From: Drosophila persimilis
Lineage: Eukaryota > Arthropoda > Insecta > Diptera > Drosophilidae
Assembly (NCBI RefSeq): GCF_003286085.1
Contig: NW_020825326.1
Span: forward strand, 2,294,001 to 2,358,000
Length of the DNA: 64,000 bases
Reading direction: 5' to 3'
Shown here: positions 55,761 to 64,000 of the stretch, piece after piece
Layout: each line of letters starts with the position of its first letter
How positions within the stretch are numbered: position 1 is the first letter of the stretch
The notes under the pieces: generated by a model
What the model saw: only the letters and a program-made list of their open reading frames with translations
What the model was told of the DNA's origin: nothing
The model's database searches: none
Made by a program: the position numbers and the translations under genes

Positions 55761-56397
55761 TTTGTAAATAATGTATGTACCTTTTCCATATATGTAACAT
55801 TAATTTTATGTATGTACATATCTCCTGTGATCAATTGTTTTTCCCCTTAAGTGCCACGAAAGGTAGCAGTAAACTTGTTCACAAAAAAATACAAATTTTC
55901 CACATGAAAACAAGGAAAGGTGGTAAAGGTCGTGCTAAGTTGATGAATGTGGCGTAATCGAATATTTAACAAAGACTTTAGTATGTTATGAATTGGTAAA
56001 TGCATATGTATAATTTACTGTACAACAAATGGCACGAAGCATTATTAGGTCTTCTTCTATCAGTGTTTTAGGATTCATCTTGGATTCTGCTTGGACAATC
56101 TGAATTATTCCAACCAGAAGGGCTGCCCACCTTCGTACCGACTATGTCCAGGCTTAGCTTGCATTCCAGCACTGGAGCTTTATTCCACAAAAACATCCCT
56201 GGCCAAGGCCTCGTGGCTGCTGAAATTGTGACACAATTTTTGACGAATGTCAAAAACTGAACCGTAACAAGTGGATGCACACAACGGTGTGCGGGGGGAG
56301 GGCCAGAAAAGGCGAAAGACAAACAAATGAGGGAAAGTGCTGTAAGCCCGCATCAACTCAAATGGAATTTGATGGATAAGTTTTGAGGACAGCATCC

Positions 56398-56462
56398 GGT
56401 CCCAGTCTCAGTCCTAGTCGCAGTCCCAGTCGCAGTCCCAATCCCACACCCACACCCGTTCC
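56398..56462. repeat. CAGTCC/CACACC-type hexamer array
   Basis: Imperfect six-base units (CAGTCT, CAGTCC, TAGTCG, CAGTCC, CAGTCG, then CACACC). Confidence 0.8.
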
Positions 56463-58171
56463 CACTCCCAATCTGGGAATCGGGAGAACTAAGTTCCATA
56501 TTTAATTATTCATGAGGCGACAGAAGTGTTCGAGGAGACAGACGCCACAGACATAGTCTCGGTCCCCAGCGCTTTTGATTAATGAAGCAGCTGAGACAAC
56601 ATCAGCAATCAAATTAATTTCAGTTACATGAGCGGATTATAGAATTTAACAACAAAAGAAGCAAAATGGAATCTGAGCCATTTCGAAAAGCCGACCACTG
56701 GTGTACCCTGCATGCAGTCATCATATTATATCATATTTAAAATACAAATCTAACAATCTCCACAATCTAAAGAGCAACCGCTTTGAAGTCAGCAATCATC
56801 AGTTAAAATCTTTCGAATAGCTTTAATGGCTGGGATGAAGAGAAGTGAATGTAAAAGCGAGATAAATACAAATAAAAATCAAAATCAAATGCAAAAATTT
56901 AAAAAAGCAAGACGATCTATTAGACTATTTTAAAGCCAATAGAACTATGGCATCAATGGACTAAACTTTTCTTATACACATGGACGCTTCGAAAATGAAT
57001 ATTGAACTATGATTTTTTTGAAGCTTTTGTTGGCCTAACTTAAGTGTGTTTTACCTAGTTTTTAAGAACTTTGCAAGTTCGAAAAGCTGTTTCAACTGTA
57101 CTTCGAAAAAATGATTTAGCAAATAATAAAGCATTTGTTTTTGTTTTAAATTTATATTTAAAAGTCATTTTAATGACGTCATTAAAAAAATTGGGCTTCG
57201 TTCCAGATTAAGAAAACTTCGATATTGTTAAATTGTGCCATGGGACTCCCTTACAACCCAACTACGAGCGAACAACGGGGTCAGACAGCGGGGTTGGGTG
57301 TTGTAAAAGGAAGGGAGGCCCTGTTGGGACAGCAACAAATCGCTTTGGGGGTAACAGGAGCAAGAGCAAGCCAACATTTTTCACAACTAAATGAAGTAAT
57401 TTAAAATAATTATCAATGCTAATTTAATGAGGCCTGGGCTAGGGCGCCTCGGACCTACGGACCCTCTGGCCCCCAATTCCCCTCCACCCATGTGTTTCGG
57501 TGCTTCGTGTTCTTCTTCTCTCTCCCTCTAACTGCTCGTTCAGTGGTTGTGTGTGCTCGTAGATAGCGGAGCGGCTGTGCGGGGGAATAAAAGTTTCTGT
57601 GGCGCAAGCTGCTTTTAATTTATAGTTTTTTATGTCAGAGTACAAAATGCTGGAAAAAAAGTTCCAATTGAAATGCATTAACTGGTGGGCGGAAGCGCGG
57701 CAGCGGCGATGTTGTGGCCAGAAGTGGAAGCAGGGGCGGATACAGATGCAGAAGCAGAAGCACAAGAAACGCGCCACGTCTAGACAGCTCAGGCACACAC
57801 CCACACAAAAATTAGCTGAGTAAAATTGGCTGCCACTTGGTGATGGGGAAAGGGGAAGGGCCATACCTTCGTATGGCAGATGGAGAATGCTCGTGGAAAA
57901 GGTATGTGAACACTGCAGCAGGCGGGGAACAGCTGTTTAAACTGCCAAATGCACTGGGAATCGCTTGCGCCGACAAGTATGCAACATAAATTATACAAGC
58001 CGCTAACGGTAATTGTCGCACCACCAACTGACGTATGCGCGATATTTGCCTAGTTGCAAATGAGGCTGCCTCCCATCATCCCTTACATACCTTACATCCC
58101 TACGTCCCTGTATGCGCTGGCGTGCTCAAGCGCTTGGAAAATGCCGCTAACGATGACGTTAACGTTGCCGG

Positions 58172-58216
58172 CTACCGTTTACCGTTTACCATTTACCATT
58201 TACCGTTTACCGTTTG
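58172..58216. repeat. TACCGTT/TACCATT heptamer array
   Basis: About six consecutive 7-bp units alternating TACCGTT and TACCATT. Confidence 0.85.
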
Positions 58217-60291
58217 TAAACCGTTGCGCCCGCTCCTCCGCTGCCATCGTACTCCTAAAAGCATGCAACAGCAATTTAAATTTTGTGCGCATTTCAATTT
58301 GAGAAATGGCAGAAAAAAGCGCATGCTAACAACAACAAAAATGCAGCTCGGCAATTAAAACCGTTTGAGGGAAGCCAGTGGTCGGTGGAGATGGTGCAGA
58401 GACGGGACCAGCTACCGGGACCCTGGGCAATGCAGCAGAGTAAAGTTCAACCATTTGGATTATCGTTGCAACATTGCATTGAAGCAGAACAGGTAGAGCA
58501 CTCAGATCTAGAGGAGAATAAACAGATTTAATAGAAGGCTTTTACATGAATTTATTGTGGTAAAGCTCAATGACATTAGCTGACGTTGGGACAGAAACAT
58601 TCACGGATAGAGGTATGAGCGAAAGAAGTAGGAATCAGTATCAGACCAGAAGACAATGCTCTTTACCAAGAGGTACAAATTCGGCAGACAACAAATTTCG
58701 ACCTTAGGTCCGAGACGCCGTGGGCAGTCATTGTTGTACATAGTCAATTAAACAAATCTATATCAAATTACATACATGCATATGTATGCACATGTGTATA
58801 TATACATATGTACATATCAATATCATTGAAGGGGAGTCAGGACTCTGCGAGAATTACAATGATAGTCTATAGTTCTACTTTAGTTTACTTTTTAATACTC
58901 CTCTTAATGGGCATCCTTATTAAAGAGCTACATATGTGGCTTTCGGATAGTTTACATAATGTGTACTGGGCTAAATGTATACACACATCCCCATTCACAT
59001 TCACGTTTACATTTACATGCCTATATGCGTGTCAACATGACACTTTTAGGGCTTTGGCCTTTCCTTAAAATTTCTTAAATTTAGCAAGCCTTCCCCTCAG
59101 CCAAAGCTGTCACTAATTAAGGAAAAGCCTTACACAAGGCAGCCCCTACGACCACACCACCCGCCTCCAGCCACATATTCCCATTTGCATGACCACGCCC
59201 CTATATGTGGCGCAACTTGACTTTGGGACAATTTTAGCATTGATTGGCTCTCGAGTGTTTTGCCCGCTTGGTGTTGCCATTGGCTCTCCATTGTTCTGGG
59301 CAGGCTTTTGTTTTATCATGTTGAGCCATCAGAGCCAACTCTCTAGTGCCCTGCTCGTGAAATATCCTCATGGTCTCCTACGGAGGTGTGGGTCAGCCCT
59401 TCAGATTGAGCGACAAGTGTGGGATCTGAGAGATAAATGCCCAGGACCTCTTCATTGTTGCTATTCTTTCTGTCCGGAGCTTTTGTATGCGCTTTTAGCA
59501 AGTAATTAGTTTGCCATAACGCATTCTGGCCATAAAATATCATCGCATCCCATAACACATCATAAATACACATTTATCTCAGATCGAATTACCTTTTCCA
59601 GTTTTCTTTGTTTGTTAATAGGTTTCTAATTGCTTACTCCTCTTCTTCTCGTACTTTCAGCCCTGTTCCAATAAAAAATCAATAAAAAAAGAAAAACGGT
59701 CCGACGAGCTTACACGTTGTTTGGTTTATTTCTACCACGCTTACTTCCCAATTCTCCTGGGCGTAATTAGCAGAAAAGCTGAAATCTATCAAATATGAGC
59801 TTGTTATAAGTATGTAAAAATATGTATACTTGAAAAGTGGCGTATGGATGCCATTTAATATGGGAATATGGGAACCAAGAAAAGCTCTCGAAGCACGCAT
59901 TCTGCCATAATCTAATGTAACATATTGCTTCCTCTGTCTTTAGAGTTTCGACAGTTTTGTCTGTGCTCTGCCATTGTCATTGGCGCGTTTCTGGGGCGCT
60001 CACACTTTTTAAGCGGATTTTTATTTTTGTGCCACTTGAACTTTTAATGTGCGTTCTGTGGCCGCTGTCCAGCTCGGGTTTGTTCGAGGGCCACTACCAT
60101 TGCAGTCCAATTTATAGCCCGCAGAGCCCCAATGGCATTGCCAATGGCTCTCCACATTCAACCTACGAGTACCTTTCCCCGACCCCTTTGCAAGCCATTA
60201 CATAAAAGTTTAAATGCCACGCGCTGGTGAAATGTTTCAATCAGCGAACAATGGCAAAAAGGGATCCATGGTCATCGCATCGCAGATACAG

Positions 60292-60326
60292 AGCCACGTA
60301 CAGATACAGATACAGATACAGATACA
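60292..60326. repeat. ACAGAT/GATACA hexamer array
   Basis: About five tandem ACAGAT units, the last ending in ACAC. Confidence 0.85.
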
Positions 60327-60629
60327 CTCTCACCAATTTCCCAAGACAGTCATGGGTCTCGTGTTTTGTCTTTCCCCCTGCACGAAACACTTTGAACTTT
60401 CTGGTTCTTGTCTTGACCCTGGTCCTGGACGTAGCCATGGTCAATGGGAAATGCTTGTGCGCGCACTGAAACCAATGCCCAAATTGTATTTTTCCAAGAC
60501 TTTATTTAGTTTCTTATTGGACATATTTTGAACGATTTTCTAATTGATTTTGTACGCCTAAGTTAGGCTATTGACCACCAGTTACATTGGAAATTTCAAA
60601 ACTAGACGAGCCACGGAACTTGTAAAACG

Positions 60630-60725
60630 ATCCCATACAGTATCCATATTCTTAATCAGCATCAATAGGCGAGTCGATAAAGCCATGTCATGTCGTCGCT
60701 CCTGTTTATCTCTATGTTTTGAAGT
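60630..60725 (+). mobile_element. DINE-1-like core fragment, copy E
   Basis: ATTCTTAATCAGCATCAATAGG then CGAGTCGATAAAGCCATGTC is the DINE-1 core with substitutions; flanks are unrecognisable. Confidence 0.6.
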
Positions 60726-61119
60726 GACTTGTCGTTCGGACATATGTATAACCTGCTATAACACTATCGCACTTACAGATCCGTAACATCTCTCTATTTC
60801 CGTCACTACCACAGGGAAATTTTTCCCTTCATTCCGATAACAATGTTTTTGCGTTGTAAGCTTTTGCCTAATACACATGTAGTAATATACCGATTTCAAA
60901 GTTTTAGTCCCTAATAACCACTTGAAATACAGCTTCCAGCTCTTGCATGCAACGTTGCCGTCACTTTGTTTTGATATATCATCGAATCTCTTTACTTTCA
61001 TTTTACTTTGTGTTAATCACCAGTGTTTTGTTTGTAAACATGTGTTTAAAATAAATACAATATTCGCAACGTAACGTATCGGACTCGTGCAGGCAATTTG
61101 TTATTGTTTTTACCCAGTA

Positions 61120-61839
61120 CTACTCCTGGGGAAGCCCGTGCTGAACCTCCTCCCTGTAGATCTCAGAGGTAAGGAGGTGGCAACACTTTATGCCCTTAGA
61201 ATGAGAGAAGCCAAACTGTGGAAGGAGTCCGCGGTTGGGCACTCGGGAATCCTGATGAGACTCCCGCAATTACCAGAGAGGACAGATTACTGTATTCCTA
61301 GTGATCACCTCTCGACGCCCTACCAGGTATCAATCCCACTTGGGGAGGACTGGGAGATGGGCAAACCAGGACCCGCAAAGGCGGTTCACTTCTACACTGA
61401 TGGCTCAAAGCTAGACGGCCGCGTTGAAGGCGGAGTCTACTGCAGCGCGCTGAACATCAGTCATTGCTTCAGGATCCCGGACCACTGTAGTGTGTTCCAA
61501 GCGGAGGTTGTAGCCATCAAGGAGGCCATTTCCATCGTCTCCAAACTACGTCTAGACATGCACTTAGTGTGCGTCTGCTCGGACAGCCAAGCAGCTATTA
61601 AAGCTCTAGGCTCAATATCGCCGAACTCAGCGACTGCAAATGACGTGCAGGTCTCTGCACGAGATCGCAGAGCAGTTAGATCTCTTCCTTATATGGGTCC
61701 TGGCCACAGGGACATCGAGGGGAACGACGCCGCCGACGAGCTAGCCAGGCAGGGTACTACGATCACTCTCCTATCGGAGAGGGAGCAAGTAGCGATGACC
61801 TTGGCTGCGTGCAGGCTCCTAACGCACGAATTGTTCTAA
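61120..61839 (+). pseudogene. RNase H domain fragment of a LOA/I-type non-LTR retrotransposon
   Basis: A single open frame begins with a post-RT block (PVDLRGKEVATLYALRMREA) and contains RNase H motifs: FYTDGSKLDG (first Asp), FQAEVVAIKEA (Glu), VCVCSDSQAAI (Asp) and GHRDIEGNDAADELA (His/Asp). The stretch between the last two motifs looks rearranged. A separate RNase H after RT is a feature of the LOA and I clades, including bilbo and TRIM described from obscura-group flies. RT and endonuclease are absent here. Confidence 0.75.
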
Positions 61840-62411
61840 AAGCCTAGAACTTTTTTCTATGGTCCCGTTTCATATCATTTAACAATAAGCGAAGAATTAT
61901 TTTTTGGAGAAAATTGGAATTAACGCAGGAACATTTCTGTGTCACGATTTTCTATTACTTTCGACGTTGATTTTCAGGACAAGAATGTCTCGATCAACTT
62001 AGTTTAACTTCTGATGATAAAGCACCATTCATTGCCCCTGCTAAAAACTGGTAAAACGAATTCAGTAGTGTACGTCCTTCGATGCATAATGAATCTCCGA
62101 AGGGTAACGGATTGGCTATTGCATATACTTCTTAAGTATCGGGTATAAAAATAATATTTTCCCTAGCAGGTTAGCATGAATACATACATATATAATTTGT
62201 TAGTGCCCTGAATTGACTGTATAGATTAGGAATAAATACATATATAAATATTGTGATACATTTTGCAATGGTGATTTTATTTTATTTTTTGGTTTGGGCG
62301 CTCCTAATTGTCATCCTTCAACTGTTAAAAATGTACATGCAAGTACATGGAGAAGCCATGGCTCCTGCACTGATCCCGAACCAACGCACCGATCACTTCC
62401 CCGCTCACATA
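61840..62411. other. Non-coding; DINE-like tip at about 62131
   Basis: AAGTATCGGGTATAA at about 62133 is a lone DINE-1 tip. Otherwise nothing. Confidence 0.4.
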
Positions 62412-63648
62412 CAGTATGTCTATTAATTGTTTGCAAAATGTAAAAAGGCACATATGTAAGTTTGACTTCAACATGGAAAATATGAGTAAAGGCAAAAGGT
62501 GGGGCAATTTTTTTTATTAACTGTTATTAAAATGTGTTTAACCTGTAGGTATGACGAAAAAAAGGGCAATATTCCAAGACAAACGGTAAAGAAATTAAAA
62601 AAAAAAACAAAAAAGCGGCACGTATGACTCTGTCTATTAATTCTTTGCAATATGTAAACACTGATTGAAAGAAGACGAAGGAAAAACAAACGGGACATCC
62701 AAATCAAAAACGACCAGACGCGTGCTTTTCATAAGTCTTCTTTGCAGTCATTCGTTTACATATTTTCTTGCATTCAGTTCAGTTTCTTGTGTTATTTGAA
62801 GTTTTAGCAATGCCCGGTAAACGAACAGAAGATAATCTGATACAAGTTTGGCGTAAGCCGAATACAGCCCCCCAGTCAAAGAACATTGTGCCCACTGTGA
62901 AATTTGGCAAGCTTTCAGTGATGGTTTGGGGCTGTATTTCTTCCAAAGGTGTTGGAGAGCTGCGCATTTTCAATGACATTATGACAAAAGAATTTTATTT
63001 GGACATTTTAAAGAATGAATTGACAAAAAGTGCGTAGAATTTTGGCTTCGTTGATCCACAGAACACCAGCAAACTTAAATACAAGCTGTACCAGGACAAT
63101 GAGCTACTTTACAATTGCAACAAAGTGATTGACACGCCCCCCCAGAGTCCGGATCTTAATCCTATCGAGAATTTGTGGGCCTTGTTAAAGAAAAGGGTGG
63201 CCAAACGACGCCCTACCTCAAAAAGTAATTTGATTCTGTGTATAAACGAGGAGTGGCTAAAAATACCCGAATATTACGACATAAATGTCCTAATATCATC
63301 GATGTCGCGACGTCTCAGAGGAGTATTGGATGCTAATGGAGGGCACACAAAATATTAGCCAAATAGAGCTGCATCCTTTAAGGATATACATTTTTTTAAA
63401 TTACTGTTTGCATTTTGCAAATATTTAATAAACACACGATATTTGCTGTTTTTGTTTTGTTTTTATGAATTGTTTATGTTTTTGTTTCTTTTTCATTTTC
63501 TTTTGTTACCTATTTTGTTAAGAATACACTAAAGAAAACCATTGTATAGGACTGAACATGAAAACAAGTGCCTTTTCTAATAAATAATTATGTTTAAGTT
63601 GAACTTGCGTGACTTTTTTCATTTTGCAAACAATTAATAGACATACTG
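62412..63648 (+). mobile_element. Tc1-like transposon with both ends, internally deleted (1237 bp)
   Basis: The terminal inverted repeat CAGTATGTCTATTAATTGTT continues to GCAAAATG at both ends (62412 and 63648), flanked by TA (62410-62411, 63649-63650). A diverged inner repeat TGTCTATTAATTCTTTGCAA at about 62630 gives an IR/DR-like arrangement on the left. The enclosed transposase gene is deleted and has a stop, so the copy is non-autonomous. Confidence 0.9.
62810..63358 (+). pseudogene. Tc1-like transposase, in-frame deletion derivative
   Basis: It starts MPGKRTED, the usual start of this family, then jumps directly to LIQVWRKPNT, losing the DNA-binding domain and the first catalytic Asp. 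It continues through KFGKLSVMVWGCISSKGVG, a TAG at 63035-63037, KYKLYQDN (second Asp, followed by another deletion) and SPDLNPIENLWALLKKR (DD34E glutamate), ending NGGHTKY at 63358. All parts stay in one frame. No transposase activity is expected; mobilisation in trans is possible because the TIRs are intact. Confidence 0.88.
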
Positions 63649-63650
63649 TA

Positions 63651-64000
63651 CGTGAGGTGGCTCACCCTTTTCTCCCTGCGCCGATGTCCAGTTGTCTCGT
63701 GGCTCCTGCTGCTGATGATCCTCGTGGCGTTCACTTTTCTGTCACTTTTTGCTCTATACTGCCTTTCCGTGGCTCTACTGTTCCGCGTGGGAGTTCGGGA
63801 ATCACTCTCGAGCATAGCTCGCAAATAGCTGTTGACACTTTTGGCGTGTCTGATAAAAACCTCTCATTGACGGACACATTGAGAAAATGGACTGAAAAGA
63901 CCCGATCAAATCTGTTTTTGCTCAACTCGCTCTTCGCTTAAGCAAAGACCGAGAGTCTCGAGTCTTGCTCGCGCTGGACCATGCCAGGCTTCATTCTTAT
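63651..64000 (+). other. Unrecognised open stretch at the window edge
   Basis: A frame open to 63941 ends in AVDTFGVSDKNLSLTDTL and RKWTEKTRSNLFLL before a TAA; it resembles coding sequence in composition. No domain recognised, and the window ends shortly after. It could be a terminal exon or another transposon fragment. Confidence 0.25.

Larger units (their letters stand above)
55761..60630. other. Unique non-coding DNA with simple repeats
   Basis: No exon recognised. Tandem repeats at 56398-56462, 58172-58216 and 60292-60326 are listed separately. Confidence 0.4.

Overview
The window is animal DNA, almost certainly from a Drosophila. The evidence is 50-70 bp GT-AG introns, upstream ATCGAT (DRE-like) and Motif 1 (YGGTCACACTR) core-promoter elements, several DINE-1/Helentron repeats, and BEL/Pao, Ty3/gypsy, CR1-like, Jockey-like, LOA-type and Tc1 elements. 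The DINE-1 subtype and the CR1/LOA mix make me favour the obscura group, but that is inference. No rRNA, tRNA or CRISPR signal was seen.

Layout. 1-4.8 kb: a DINE-1 copy, a decayed minus-strand coding remnant (about 925-1320), and the one convincing intact host gene: a two-exon minus-strand homologue of NRDE2 (4610-1560, 999 aa) with a DRE-like promoter and a poly(A) signal. 4.8-6.5 kb: AT-rich DNA with a locally duplicated segment and two Motif 1 promoter-like sites that have no intact gene behind them. 6.6-11.2 kb: DNA-transposon cluster. It holds a DINE-1 fragment, a 2.2-kb element with about 300-bp terminal inverted repeats packed with TCGCAAA-type palindromes and a five-exon DUF4806-like gene (one frameshift), then a hAT transposase broken by a 595-bp element with perfect 32-bp TIRs and a 9-bp target duplication.

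11.3-25.9 kb: a decayed minus-strand Ty3/gypsy element cut in its gag by a 10.3-kb plus-strand Ty3/gypsy element of Osvaldo-like design (about 1.35-kb LTRs, TGTTAC/GTAACA ends, tRNA-Lys-type primer site, 4-bp target duplication). The inner element holds an unexplained 1.8-kb block with exon-like signals ahead of its gag. 26-30 kb: a CR1-like non-LTR element with a zinc-finger ORF1. 31.7-41.7 kb: a second CR1-like element split by a young BEL/Pao element (33049-39543; 309-bp LTRs that differ at about four sites; CCTAG target duplication) with a long open pol but a damaged gag. 41.76-42.79 kb: a long DINE-1 copy.

42.8-64 kb: mostly unique non-coding sequence, probably intronic or intergenic, with microsatellites. 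Scattered in it are a Tc1 5' fragment, a Jockey-like 3' fragment, a LOA-type RNase H fragment and a complete-ended but internally deleted Tc1 element (62412-63648). The window therefore shows nested transposon invasion beside one conserved nuclear RNA-surveillance gene.
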